A stretch of 64,000 nt of DNA from Sympetrum striolatum (taxonomy: Eukaryota > Arthropoda > Insecta > Odonata > Libellulidae). Below, in pieces: positions 1-11,147 of the stretch; within the stretch, counting starts at the first letter, position 1, and the number at the start of each line of letters is the position of its first letter. The notes below the pieces were generated by a model that was not told where the DNA came from, did not search any database, and saw only the letters and a program-made list of their open reading frames with translations. The stretch is from NCBI GenBank assembly GCA_947579665.1, contig OX388350.1, forward strand, positions 496,001 through 560,000, given 5' to 3'. Position numbers and translations under genes: made by a program.

Positions 1-500
1 CGTTATCTCCGTAAGAAATGCATTGAGAAGTGCAAATGGCCCTCTGGGATCGAACCAAGGATAATCAGCGAACATGTAAAATTTGATTATGAAGTATATT
101 GATGATATCTATCCACGTGCCGAGTTTCGAATATCCATGTTATCGGGAAAGGATCCAAAAAAAATCTTCAAAATCGCCGCAATGCATTTTAAACGGCCGA
201 TTTTTGCCCCGACCTAGCATCGAACCGTAGACTATATTCTAAGATTTTTTTCTGATTTTCGTTGGATACGCACTGCTTCTAGCGATCCCTCGAGTTTCAA
301 CTCTTTCCCTCTCCGGGAAGTACCTCAAAAAAATTTTCGAAAATCCCCGCCATGTATTCTTATGGAGAAAATCGTGACTTTGGGGCCCTCTGGAATCGAA
401 CCCATGACACTGAGGATCAAAATCGCAATTTTTATGGCGGTTACACGTTATGGCCATTACGTCGTAAAAATTTCAAGTCAATGACGCTTGTGGTTTAGGC
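1..500 (+). repeat. Partial satellite unit (monomers D-E-F)
   Basis: This is the right end of a higher-order satellite unit that continues off the left edge. Three diverged monomers of about 165 bp carry the shared core TCGAACC near 50, 219 and 393. Each core is preceded by a related stretch (CGGGAA, an A-rich tract, then a segment ending near GCCGCAATGCAT in E). The same monomer order, with D, E and F recognisable by their flanks, recurs in all type I units of the window. Short open frames here simply translate the repeat and are not genes. Confidence 0.85.
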
Positions 501-514
501 TGTGAATTAGTATC

Positions 515-566
<52 letters not shown>
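515..566. repeat. (ATCT)n microsatellite linker
   Basis: About thirteen tandem ATCT units separate two satellite units. It is followed by the recurrent linker words GAATGAATCCGGAGAAGC and TCTATATATA. Similar but different microsatellites sit at the same place in other units: (TA)n at 2912 and a TGGGTATC octamer at 4053. Confidence 0.95.
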
Positions 567-617
567 ATAGGTATATCCATGAATGAATCCGGAGAAGCAT
601 CTATATATATCTATTAT

Positions 618-1715
618 ACGAGTAAAATGTTGCTTGCATACTGCAAGCAGATCGACAACAATAATTTTATATCGGCATTATATCGGGACGGTCCTAAAAA
701 GAAAAAAAAGGTTAGGAAATAATATTAAAATCCTCTGCAAATTAATCGTCTGGCATCGAACCCGGGTCTTCCTGGTTAATATACTATGCAGCAAAACAGA
801 AGATCACCATCTCTAACTATGTGTGGAAATTCAATTAGAAATATTGGCTGCAACTGCCTAAAACGACGACTTACTTTTCCCTTATATTCCTTATGAGAGA
901 AATTTTAACGTGCTCTGGCATCGAACCCAGGAACAGCATTATCGTATCTATTTTTTTTTCTCAAGCCAAGTCTTAATATACATCTTCCAGCAAAGCAAGA
1001 AATTCCTATTTTTTTGATAAGTACAACAAAATAAATAATGAAAATTAACTCAATATATTATAAATGGGGGATATATATACCGTCTGGCTTCGAACCTGGG
1101 TCTTTCTGGTAATACTTTCTATGCAGCATTAAAGAAGATCACCACCTTTAACCATGTGTGAAAATTCAAGCAGAAATATTGGTTTCAACTGCCTCAAATG
1201 ACGTCCTACTTTTCCCTTATATTCCTTATGAGAGAAAAGTTATTGTGCTCTGGAATCGAACCCAGGAATAGTACGGTCTTATAAAAAAAATTTTCTAAAA
1301 CCAATTCGTACCATACATCTTCCAGCAAAGCACGAACATCCTATAATTTCAATAAGTGCATGAAAAAAAATAATGAAAAACTACTCCCATGTATTTTAAA
1401 CGGCGGATTTTTGCATCGTCCTAGCATCGAACCTAGGATATTTTTCATCAAAGTCATTAATGTTTTCAATAGATCATGATCATGTATAACGGCTCCTAGA
1501 GTTTTGATTATCTTACTATACGGGAAGTATTTTTTAGAAATTCCCGAAAATCAAAGCAATGCATTTAAACGGGAAAAATCGGGACTTTGGGGCCCTCTGG
1601 AATCGAACCCATGACAGTGAAGTTCAGAATCGCAATTTTTCTGGCGGTTACACGTTATGGCCAATGAGTCGTAAAAATTTCAAGTCAATGCCACTTATGG
1701 TTTAGGCTGTGAATT
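618..1715 (+). repeat. Satellite unit, type II (A-x-A'-x'-E'-F')
   Basis: The unit starts ACGAGTAAAATG followed by a perfect 8-bp hairpin (TGCTTGCA, TAC, TGCAAGCA). Six monomers follow with TCGAACC-type cores near 756, 919, 1089, 1255, 1427 and 1600, about 165-170 bp apart. Monomers 1 and 3 are A-like (CGTCTGGC before the core, GGGTCTT after). Monomers 2 and 4 are a type absent from type I units. The last two are E- and F-like. The only other type II unit seen is the inverted one at 48600-49735. Confidence 0.85.
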
Positions 1716-1802
1716 AATATCCTATCTATCTATGTATCTATCTATGTATCTATCTATATAGGTGTATCCATGAATGAATCCGGAGAAGCATCTATATCTA
1801 TT

Positions 1803-2850
1803 ACGAGTAAAATGTAGCTTGCATACTGCAAGCAGATCGAAACCACTGATTTCATATCAGCATCATATCGGGACGGTCCTCCGACGAAAAAAATAGGATT
1901 GAAAATATTCTTAAAATTCGCTGCAATGTAATCGTCTGGCGTCGAGCCCGGGTCTTCCTGGTTAATCTACTTTGCAGCACAACAGAAGATCACCATCTCT
2001 AACTATGTATGAAAGTTCAAGCAGAAATATTGGCTGCAACCGCCTCAATCTACGTTCTACTTTCCACGAATGTAAAAGGCTCTCTGGATTCGAACCTAGG
2101 ACGATCTTGGAAATCTAAAACATGTTTTGAAATCTATGTATGGTGTCTATCTATACGCGGAATTTCATGTTTCTATATTATTGGAAAAGGGTTCAAAATA
2201 ATCCTTAAAAATCGGATCAACTACTGATTGTAGAGACACCTGGTGTCGAACCCAGGATACATTGGTAGCTGTGATTGCACAGTTTAATTTGTAAAGACTT
2301 GATCTTTCTATATGCAAAGTTTGAAGTCGATATCATGCCGGAAAGTACCTAAAATTTGTTTCCTTTATCTCCGTAAGAAATGCGTTGAGGAATGTAAATG
2401 GCCCTCTGGGATCGAACCAAGGACCATCAGCGAACATTTAAAATTTGTCTATTAAACATATTCATAGTTTCAACTATCCATGTTATCGGGAAAGGATCCA
2501 AAAAAAATCTTAAAAATCGCCACAATGCATTTTAAACGGCCGATTTTTGCCCCGACCTAGCATCGAACCATTGACAATATTCGAAGATGTCTTTTTGATT
2601 TTTATTGGATAGGAGCGGCTTCTAGCGATCCCTTGAATTCCAACTCTCTACTTAACCGGGAAGTGCCAAAATAAAATTTTCGAAAATCCCCGCCATGTAA
2701 CCTTATGGAGAAAATCGCGACTTTGGGGCCTTCTGGAATCGAACCCATGACACCGAGGCTCAAAGTCGGCTTTTTCCTGGAGGTTACACGTTATGGCCAA
2801 TAAGTCGTAAAAAGTTCAAGTCAATGACGCAAGTGGTTAAGCCTGTGAAT
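1803..2850 (+). repeat. Satellite unit, type I (A-B-C-D-E-F)
   Basis: Complete six-monomer unit. Cores lie near 1941, 2090, 2246, 2410, 2562 and 2737. Each type keeps its own flanks: A has CGTCTGGC before the core, B has GGACGATCTTGG after it, C has the dyad CCTGGTGTCGAACCCAGG, D has CCTCTGGGA, E has CCTAGCA and F has CTTCTGGAA. A unit-start hairpin is present near 1816-1836. One A core is mutated (TCGAGCC near 1943). Confidence 0.85.
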
Positions 2851-2910
2851 TTGTATCCTATCTGGGTATCTATATATATGAATGAATCCGGAGAAGCATC
2901 TATATATAAT

Positions 2911-2911
<1 letters not shown>

Positions 2912-2979
<68 letters not shown>
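2912..2979. repeat. (TA)n microsatellite
   Basis: An uninterrupted TA run of about 68 bp occupies the linker slot between two satellite units, after GAATGAATCCGGAGAAGC. Confidence 0.97.
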
Positions 2980-2980
<1 letters not shown>

Positions 2981-4052
2981 GAGTAAAATGTAGCTTGCAT
3001 ACTGCAAGCAGATCGGCAATACTAATTTCATATCGGCATCATATCGGGACGGTCCTCTTAAGAAAAAAAAAGGATTTAATTTTTTCTTAAAATTCGCTGA
3101 AATTTCATCGTCAGGAATCGAACCCGGGTCTTTCTGAAAACCTACTATGAAACACAATAGAAGATCACCATCTCTAACTATGTGTGAATATTCAAGCAGA
3201 AATATTGGCTACAACTGCCTCAAAAGACGCTCTAATGTTCACGAATGTAAATGACTCTCGGGACTCGAACCAAGGACGATCTTGGAAATTAAAAAAATGT
3301 TTGTGAAAGTTATAATTGATCTCAATCTACATGCCAAATTTCAAGTTTCTATATTATTGGGAAAGGTTTCAAAATAATTCCTAAAAATCGGATCAACTTC
3401 TGATTGCAGAGACACCAGGTGTCGAACCCAGGACACATTGATAGCTATGAATGCGTAGTTTGATTTGTTAAGTCTTGCTCTTCTTTCATGCAAAGTTTGA
3501 AGTCGATAGCATGCCGGGAAGTACATAAAATTTGTTTCCGTTATCTCCGTAAGAAATGCATTGAGGAATTTAAATGTCCCTCTGGGATCGAACCAAGGAC
3601 CATCAGCGAATATGTAAAATTCGATAATGATATATTTTTATGGTATCCAACCTCATACCGAATTTCAGGTTTCTATGCCATCGGAAAAGGGTCCAAAGAA
3701 AATCTTAAAAATCGCCACAATGCATTTTAAACGGCCGATTTTTGCCCCGTTCTAGCATCGAACCAAGGATTATATTCATAGATGTCTTTATGGTTTTCTT
3801 TAGATATGCATGGCATCTAGTGATCCCTTGAATTTCAAATCTTTCCTTTTCCGGGAAGTGCCCCAAAAAAATTTTCGAAAATCCCCGCCATGTATTCTTA
3901 TGGGGAAAATCGCGACTTTGGGGCCTTCTGGAATCGAACCCATGACACCGAGGTTCAAAGTCGGCTTTTTCCTGGAGGTTGCACGTTATGGCCAATACGT
4001 CGTAAAAATTTCAAGTCAATGACGCTTTTGGTTTAGCCTGTGAATTTGTATC
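2980..4052 (+). repeat. Satellite unit, type I (A-B-C-D-E-F)
   Basis: Complete six-monomer unit with cores near 3117, 3267, 3422, 3588, 3758 and 3936. The E and F monomers (from 3731) are inside the segment that is repeated exactly at 9246. Confidence 0.85.
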
Positions 4053-4097
4053 CTATCTGGGTATCTGGGTATCTGGGTATCTGGGTATCTGGGTATA
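4053..4097. repeat. (TGGGTATC)n octamer array
   Basis: About five copies of the octamer TGGGTATC end in a short TA run in the linker slot of the satellite unit. It is repeated in the duplicated copy at about 9568-9612. Confidence 0.93.
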
Positions 4098-4300
4098 TAT
4101 ATATGAATGAATCCGGAGAAGCATCTATATATAATAGATATATAACTTATAGGTATATCCGGAGAAGCGTCTATATATAATAGAAGATTCGGTTTTGTCG
4201 TTGTCCTTGAATGGCAGTTCGCATGGGATTTTCCTCCACGCGGAGTTCCTTACATCGAAGTCGTGAGTCTGCTCTTTTCAGAGCACTCTTAACTAACCAG

Positions 4301-5145
4301 GGGCCATATTCTGTATCTCATTTCCCGTCGGTACGGTAGCCAAGCAGTCGGTTAGGATCTCAAACCGACTCCGCGAGCTCTCGATGCTATTCTGGAAGCT
4401 CCTGCGTCGGTACGACGGCTAGCCATCGTCGGTAGAATCCGTAGAATTCTACCGATAATGAAAAGGAGTCGGTAGCGATAGGGGTCAGTCGGTTAGCAGA
4501 CTAACTGTGGCAAGTGTGTGCATATTTAACAATATCATCAAGGCAAATGCATTAATTGAATGCTCACAATTAGCAGAATGTAAAATAAAGCCGCAATAAG
4601 ACATGCGATCGCATAAAATGAATGCGATTCTCGCTTTTAGATGCAAAATGATGTACGCCATAGCCCATATGGATGCACGTATGTACTACGTTTCTTGGAG
4701 CGTGTATCTGTCCAAGTACGTGGAATAAAATAAACGTTTTAATCTTTTAATAATAAATGTGAATAACCATCAATAATTCATTAGGTAAAGTGTTGGGGAA
4801 CGCTTAACATCCGTTACATATTTTACTGTTTCCCCGTGCGAGACTCGACTATGGAAAAATAATGACCCCGCTTGAAGAAAACTATAAATAAAAGAGAACT
4901 AGATTAAACCTAGTCATAGTATTTCATGCGATGGAATTTTCTATTTTTTGAACGTATTATGATTAACTTTTAACTGACGTGGATGGTATAATTTTTGTTC
5001 ATTTTAAAACACAATTTGGTAATTTTCTTGTAGCAGACGAAAAACGTCGAAAATTTGTCGTTTTTGGATAAAATTTTCTCCGAAATGACAGCACTTAGAA
5101 GAGATTGCTTATCATATATATATAAACTGCAATCCTTCTTCTATA
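4301..5145 (+). mobile_element. Left part of a non-autonomous TIR element, first copy
   Basis: It begins GGGCCATATTCTGTA after the trinucleotide CAG. Its mate is the end at 12239, which reads GGGCCATATTATGTA on the opposite strand and is followed by CAG. The first 120 bp are rich in GTCGGT/GACTCCG words that recur, diverged, in inverse order at the right end, so the TIR is long and degenerate. The rest is AT-rich with no recognisable gene. A Gypsy LTR inserted after 5149. The same left part occurs again at 9816-10660. Confidence 0.7.
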
Positions 5146-5149
5146 ATAT
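5146..5149. repeat. Target-site duplication ATAT, left copy
   Basis: ATAT precedes the LTR start TGTTA. The same four bases (11148-11151) follow the second LTR end TAACA. This pairing fixes the LTR borders. Confidence 0.85.
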
Positions 5150-5289
5150 TGTTATGGCATCGGTATGGCGGGCCAGCGAGAGAGGGAGGGGAGGGCGAGC
5201 CTTCTACGGAAGCGTAGAAGTTTCTAGCAGCGGAGCGTAGATTGGCCTTGAAGCGGTTCCCCGCCCCCCCTCGAATGGTTTCCGGATGG

Positions 5290-5302
5290 TTCGAGAACGT
5301 TC
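5290..5302 (+). promoter_or_regulatory. Heat-shock-element-like site in LTR
   Basis: The sequence TTCGAGAACGTTC matches the canonical alternating pattern TTCnnGAAnnTTC. It ends 8 bp before the TATA box. Activity is inferred only from the match and position. Confidence 0.5.
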
Positions 5303-5310
5303 CCTCCGGG

Positions 5311-5317
5311 TATATAG
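5311..5317 (+). promoter_or_regulatory. LTR TATA box
   Basis: TATATAG lies in a GC-rich context in the middle of the LTR, as expected for the U3/R promoter of a Gypsy element. Confidence 0.6.
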
Positions 5318-5634
5318 GAGAGGCGTGCGTTGTTCGGAGGGAGAGAAGAGGACGGACGTCGGACGCGGGTGTTAGAGCGCCGGAGGAGCTTACGAGGTGT
5401 TTTCTGCAGTGAGCAAGTGCTTTGTGCGCGACCGTTGGTAGTGTTCCGGCGAACTGGTCGGTGTGCGGTGAACGGTTTTGGGGGTGACATTGGCGAAGTT
5501 GGACAAATGTTGTGACTGTGGTTCGTGGGATCGGGTGTTGGAACTGCCATTGTTTGGGTTGGGTTTGCATGAACAATTGTGTACTTAATCGCCTTGAATA
5601 AATTGCGAGCCCTGTGTTGTGGGTACGTAACAAG

Positions 5635-5655
5635 TGGTGTCAGAAGTGGGATTCG
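5635..5655 (+). other. Primer-binding site, tRNA-Leu type
   Basis: TGGTGTCAGAAGTGGGATTC starts two bases after the LTR. It is complementary to the 3' end of a leucine tRNA (acceptor ending in TGACACCA), with one apparent difference from the common form. This would prime minus-strand synthesis. Confidence 0.8.
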
Positions 5656-5678
5656 AGGCGATTGTTTAGATTATCAAA

Positions 5679-6818
5679 ATGGCGGTAAAATTGACTGATC
5701 TAAAAGTGGTCGACCTTAAAAGAGAACTGGAGGAGCGGGATCGGGACACGACGGGTGCTAAGTCCGTGTTACAAAAGCGCCTGTATGACGCTTTGCTAGC
5801 GGCAGGTGACGATCCAGACAGCTACCTGTTCGAAAGTAATGGGAGTGAAATTCTAAAAAAGTTAGAAGAGAAATTGACAGAAACTTCTAAATCGTTGGAA
5901 GAAAAGTTGTTAGATAAGGTAGATGAGTATTCTCGCAAAGTAGCGTGTAAAGTAGATACTCTAGAAGATAAGTTAAGTAGTTTAGAAAATAGAATTAAGA
6001 AGATTGAAGATGGGAAGAGTATCCCAGCGAAGGCGACTTATGAGCAGAAACCGGAACCCGCTTGTGAAACTGTTATGGATGTTCCACCCCCGGCGCCTCT
6101 CGTCACATCCTCTACTCACAGTGGTCTACCGACTTTTGATGGGAAAATGCCATGGGACGACTATATGACTCTGTTTGAGACCGCAGCCATGGTCCACAAC
6201 TGGTCGCCAACCACCAAAGCTTCCATGATGTGCCTGTCTCTACGAGGTGATGCCTTGGGAGTGCTCCAGATGATGCCGCTGATGGACAGGCAAAACTACA
6301 CGCAGTTGGTGAGTCGTTTAGAGATGCGGTATGGACACAGACACATGGATCAAGTGTACCGGTCCCAACTGAAGAATAGGTTCCAACGGCCGAATGAATC
6401 CCTTCAGGAGTTTGAATCGGACATCGCCCGCATCGTCAGGCACGCATACCCCACCGTCACTGATGAGGTGTATGAAAACCTGGCAGTCGAGAGGTTCCTG
6501 GATGGTCTTCGAGAGCCAGAGACTCAACAGGCTGTGAAGCTAGCTAGGCCCAAGACCCTCAGTGACGCGTTGATGCAGGCTCTAGAATTTGAGGCAGTGA
6601 GACAGTCAGTGCGAGGTTATGGCCGGGTCCGTTCAGCACAGGAGGAACTAGCTTCGTCACTGTCGGTCGACGAGATTGTGGAAAAAGTTCTGGATGCACT
6701 GAAGACACGGAGGAAGGAGATTCGATGCTGGGGATGTGGAGAGCTTGGACATCCCAGGAGTAGGTGCAAGACGAACACACGGCTAGGAGGACGTCAAGAG
6801 AAGGCACAGGAAAACTAA
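5679..6818 (+). CDS. gag: Gypsy-1 Gag polyprotein with SAP-like N terminus
   Basis: The 379-residue frame starts at the first ATG after the primer-binding site. Residues 5-48 resemble a SAP motif (LTDLKVVDLKRELEERD, then a second helix with KSVLQKRL), a DNA-binding fold sometimes found at Gag N termini. A charged coiled-coil-like stretch follows at about 55-115. Residues 150-310 fit a retrotransposon Gag capsid region (PWDDYMTLFE, then FQRPNESLQEFESDI). A CCHC knuckle (CWGCGELGHPRSRC) lies at about 349-362. Gag would package element RNA in cytoplasmic particles. The frame overlaps pol by 55 nt, consistent with -1 frameshift expression. It is intact, and its GC and codon use are visibly unlike the AT-rich flanks, as expected of a young insertion. 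Confidence 0.9.
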   Translation: MAVKLTDLKVVDLKRELEERDRDTTGAKSVLQKRLYDALLAAGDDPDSYLFESNGSEILKKLEEKLTETSKSLEEKLLDKVDEYSRKVACKVDTLEDKLSSLENRIKKIEDGKSIPAKATYEQKPEPACETVMDVPPPAPLVTSSTHSGLPTFDGKMPWDDYMTLFETAAMVHNWSPTTKASMMCLSLRGDALGVLQMMPLMDRQNYTQLVSRLEMRYGHRHMDQVYRSQLKNRFQRPNESLQEFESDIARIVRHAYPTVTDEVYENLAVERFLDGLREPETQQAVKLARPKTLSDALMQALEFEAVRQSVRGYGRVRSAQEELASSLSVDEIVEKVLDALKTRRKEIRCWGCGELGHPRSRCKTNTRLGGRQEKAQEN

Positions 6819-9245
6819 GAAGGGTTGACAGGATGGGGCAACCGCCAACCCGTAACCTGAAGGCCCCCGAAGAAGCACTGAAGGTAGCTCATCTTGGTAG
6901 GAGCAGCAACAGTTACTACGTCGATGGGATAGTGGACTCACAGCCACTGTGCCTACTCCTTGACACTGGAGCCACAATGACAATCCTGAGCTCCAAGACT
7001 GGCCTTTGTGATAAGAAGATTCAGCCATCATCGTGGACCCTGAAGACGGCTACTGGGGAGCCTGTGCTGGTACAGGGAGAGACAGTTGCCACCTTCAATA
7101 TCGGAGGCCGACAATTTAGCCACTCGACACTTGTTGCCGACATCGACGAGGATGCCATTCTAGGGCTGGACGTGATGACAAGGCTGGGGTGCAAGATAGA
7201 TCTAAAAAATGGCATTCTCTCAATTGGGAATGAGGAAGTCATCTTAAGGCGTGGCAAGAGCATCTCTGCCAGGGTGCGCCTCTTAGAGGACACTATTATA
7301 CCACCTCTGAGCCAGATGACCCTGCAGGCAGCAACGGACCACAAACTCCCGGAAGGACAATGCATGATGCTTGAACCTGATATGGATGACAGAAAACTGG
7401 CAAGAGGAATCATCAGCGCACGAACTCTTTTTCAGGTTGGAGGAACTTTTCCAGTGCGGCTCATGAATGTCAACGGTTATCCAGTTACACTTAAGGAAGG
7501 CACTGAGATAGGTTCTTGCTGTACAGTCACTTCAGTAGTGCATCAGCTGAATCATAGTTCAACGAGCCAGAGACCGTTGCCTGCAGAGCTTGTCAGTTTT
7601 GTGGAGAGGTCCTGCCAGGAGTTGACTGATGATGAAGCGGGGCATGTCAAGGAGTGCATTGCAAGATACCAGGATATTTTCGAAACAGGAACCAACATCC
7701 GAGGTAGGACAAATATTGTCCAACACCGAATTGATACCGGAGATGCAAAACCAATAAGGCAGGCCCCCAGAAGACTACCAATGGCGAAAAAAGAGGAGGC
7801 TGCTCAAATAATTAAGGATATGGAAGCCGAAGGAGTAATCGAACCTTCGAACAGCCCATGGACCTCGCCGGTCGTGCTGGTGAAGAAGAAGGACGGTTCT
7901 TCAAGATTCTGCGTCGACTACCGCCTCTTGAATAACGTCACTAAGAAGGACAGCTATCCTCTCCCGCGCATTGACGATACTCTGGACACACTTGGTGGAT
8001 GCAAATTATTTTCAACTCTGGACCTTAAGAGCGGATATTGGCAAGTGGGAATGGTCGCGGAAGACAAAGAAAAGACTGCTTTTTCGATTGGCACAGGCTT
8101 GTGGCAGTTCACCGTCATGCCATTTGGACTCTGTAATGCCCCTGCTACGTTTGAAAGATTGATGGAAAGCGTACTCAGAGGGTTATCTTTGGACATCTGC
8201 TTGGTCTACCTGGACGACATAATTGTGCTTGGAAAGTCTTTCACCCGTCAGCTGAAGAACTTGGAGCTTGTGTTCGAAAGATTAAGGGCAGCTAATTTAA
8301 AGCTTAACCCAAAGAAGTGCAACTTGTTCAGAAGGAGGGTCAACTATCTTGGGCATGTGGTTTCCGCCGAAGGAATCTCAGTGGACCCAGAGAAGACAAG
8401 AGCCATCTGCGAGTGGCCCGTGCCTCGAAATAAGCACGAAGTAAGAAGCTTCCTCGGCCTTTGCACCTACTACAGGAGGTATGTTAAGGGGTTTGCTAAT
8501 GTTGCCAAGCCACTCACCAGACTGACAGAGGAAAAGCGTATATTTGAGTGGAACAGCGACTGTCAAGCCGCGTTTGAAGAACTTAAGAGGACACTTGTGA
8601 GTGCTCCAATTTTGGGATATCCAAGATCAGAAGGCAAGTTCATTCTCGACACTGATGCCAGTAACACCGCCATCGGGGGGGTGTTGTCCCAGGTTCAAGA
8701 TGGAGATGAACGGGTGATCGCATATTTCAGCAAAGTACTTTCGAAGCCAGAGAGGAATTACTGCGTTACCCGGAGGGAACTTCTTGCTGTCGTAAAATCC
8801 ATCGAGCATTTCCACAAGTACCTTTACGGACGGCAGTTTCTCTTAAGAACAGATCATGCCGCCCTGATGTGGCTCCTGAGGTTCAAGTCACCCGAGGGGC
8901 AAGTAGCGAGATGGATTGAGCGCCTTCAGGAATACGACTATGAATCTATCCATCGTCCTGGATCCACCCATAAGAATGCGGATGCCCTCTCTAGAAGACC
9001 ATGTCCGGAAACTTGTAAGCATTGCCTGCGACATGAAGAAAGGATAGATACGGTGTCAAGAATAACCGTGGTTGACGACCGATGGAAGACAGAAATATTG
9101 TCGAAGGACCAGGAAGAGGACCCGGACTTGCAGCATCTCATGACTTGGAAACGATCAGGGAATGTGAGGCCCTCTTGGCAAGAAGTAGCGGCATTCTCCC
9201 GAAGCGTGAAGAGTTACTGGGCTCAATGGAATTCAATTTCTCTTG
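6764..9245 (+). CDS. pol: Gypsy-1 Pol, truncated after RNase H (no integrase)
   Basis: This frame overlaps the end of gag by 55 nt. In order it has an aspartic protease (LLLDTGATMTILSS, about residue 65), a reverse transcriptase (KKKDGSSRFCVDYRLLNN; catalytic YLDDIIVL) and an RNase H (FILDTDASNTAIGGVL, TRRELLAVV, LRTDHAALMWL, then HKNADALSRR). The zinc-binding and DDE integrase modules that should follow are missing. At 9245 the sequence switches, at the shared bases ACGG, to the duplicated genomic segment. The frame then runs on to 9346 through satellite sequence, and those last residues are not pol. The remaining part has no stop or shift, so the truncation is a structural break and not decay. 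As it stands it could not integrate without an enzyme supplied from elsewhere. Confidence 0.9.
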
Positions 9246-11147
9246 ACGGCCGATTTTTGCCCCGTTCTAGCATCGAACCAAGGATTATATTCATAGATGT
9301 CTTTATGGTTTTCTTTAGATATGCATGGCATCTAGTGATCCCTTGAATTTCAAATCTTTCCTTTTCCGGGAAGTGCCCCAAAAAAATTTTCGAAAATCCC
9401 CGCCATGTATTCTTATGGGGAAAATCGCGACTTTGGGGCCTTCTGGAATCGAACCCATGACACCGAGGTTCAAAGTCGGCTTTTTCCTGGAGGTTGCACG
9501 TTATGGCCAATACGTCGTAAAAATTTCAAGTCAATGACGCTTTTGGTTTAGCCTGTGAATTTGTATCCTATCTGGGTATCTGGGTATCTGGGTATCTGGG
9601 TATCTGGGTATATATATATGAATGAATCCGGAGAAGCATCTATATATAATAGATATATAACTTATAGGTATATCCGGAGAAGCGTCTATATATAATAGAA
9701 GATTCGGTTTTGTCGTTGTCCTTGAATGGCAGTTCGCATGGGATTTTCCTCCACGCGGAGTTCCTTACATCGAAGTCGTGAGTCTGCTCTTTTCAGAGCA
9801 CTCTTAACTAACCAGGGGCCATATTCTGTATCTCATTTCCCGTCGGTACGGTAGCCAAGCAGTCGGTTAGGATCTCAAACCGACTCCGCGAGCTCTCGAT
9901 GCTATTCTGGAAGCTCCTGCGTCGGTACGACGGCTAGCCATCGTCGGTAGAATCCGTAGAATTCTACCGATAATGAAAAGGAGTCGGTAGCGATAGGGGT
10001 CAGTCGGTTAGCAGACTAACTGTGGCAAGTGTGTGCATATTTAACAATATCATCAAGGCAAATGCATTAATTGAATGCTCACAATTAGCAGAATGTAAAA
10101 TAAAGCCGCAATAAGACATGCGATCGCATAAAATGAATGCGATTCTCGCTTTTAGATGCAAAATGATGTACGCCATAGCCCATATGGATGCACGTATGTA
10201 CTACGTTTCTTGGAGCGTGTATCTGTCCAAGTACGTGGAATAAAATAAACGTTTTAATCTTTTAATAATAAATGTGAATAACCATCAATAATTCATTAGG
10301 TAAAGTGTTGGGGAACGCTTAACATCCGTTACATATTTTACTGTTTCCCCGTGCGAGACTCGACTATGGAAAAATAATGACCCCGCTTGAAGAAAACTAT
10401 AAATAAAAGAGAACTAGATTAAACCTAGTCATAGTATTTCATGCGATGGAATTTTCTATTTTTTGAACGTATTATGATTAACTTTTAACTGACGTGGATG
10501 GTATAATTTTTGTTCATTTTAAAACACAATTTGGTAATTTTCTTGTAGCAGACGAAAAACGTCGAAAATTTGTCGTTTTTGGATAAAATTTTCTCCGAAA
10601 TGACAGCACTTAGAAGAGATTGCTTATCATATATATATAAACTGCAATCCTTCTTCTATAATATTGTTATGGCATCGGTATGGCGGGCCAGCGAGAGAGG
10701 GAGGGGAGGGCGAGCCTTCTACGGAAGCGTAGAAGTTTCTAGCAGCGGAGCGTAGATTGGCCTTGAAGCGGTTCCCCGCCCCCCCTCGAATGGTTTCCGG
10801 ATGGTTCGAGAACGTTCCCTCCGGGTATATAGGAGAGGCGTGCGTTGTTCGGAGGGAGAGAAGAGGACGGACGTCGGACGCGGGTGTTAGAGCGCCGGAG
10901 GAGCTTACGAGGTGTTTTCTGCAGTGAGCAAGTGCTTTGTGCGCGACCGTTGGTAGTGTTCCGGCGAACTGGTCGGTGTGCGGTGAACGGTTTTGGGGGT
11001 GACATTGGCGAAGTTGGACAAATGTTGTGACTGTGGTTCGTGGGATCGGGTGTTGGAACTGCCATTGTTTGGGTTGGGTTTGCATGAACAATTGTGTACT
11101 TAATCGCCTTGAATAAATTGCGAGCCCTGTGTTGTGGGTACGTAACA
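9246..11147 (+). repeat. 1,902-bp direct duplication, copy 2
   Basis: Repeat of 3731-5632: satellite monomers E and F (9246-9560), octamer linker, left part of the TIR element (from 9816) and a complete LTR (10665-11147). Its left border lies inside pol and shares ACGG with it. Its right border is the LTR end followed by the ATAT target duplication. In itself this copy reads as an allele carrying a solo LTR. Confidence 0.92.

Larger units (their letters stand above)
3731..5632 (+). repeat. 1,902-bp direct duplication, copy 1
   Basis: This segment recurs at 9246-11147 with an offset of 5,515 bp and no difference that I noticed by eye. It holds satellite monomers E and F, the linker, the left end of a TIR element and a complete Gypsy LTR (5150-5632). 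Because non-element flank is duplicated together with the LTR, ordinary retrotransposon insertion does not explain it. See the findings. Confidence 0.93.
5150..5632 (+). repeat. Gypsy-1 5' LTR (483 bp)
   Basis: The LTR is bounded by TGTTA and TAACA and is preceded by ATAT. Inside are a TATA box (TATATA at 5311), a heat-shock-element-like triplet at 5290-5302 and a poly(A) signal AATAAA at 5597-5602. The primer-binding site follows after two bases. The copy at 10665-11147 has the same length and appears identical. Confidence 0.92.

Noticed and set aside
1..4030. tRNA genes suggested by repeated GGTTCGA T-arm-like motifs
   Set aside because: No acceptor, D or anticodon arms are found around the cores. 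The T stem pairs only partly in most monomers, and the motif recurs in satellite monomers.
5112..5633. 173-residue minus-strand frame in the LTR (and copy at 10627)
   Set aside because: It lies antisense across the LTR promoter and is duplicated only because the LTR is. No domain is seen.
9246..9346. Last 33 residues of the Gypsy-1 pol frame
   Set aside because: They are translated satellite sequence after the break at 9245 and not part of Pol.
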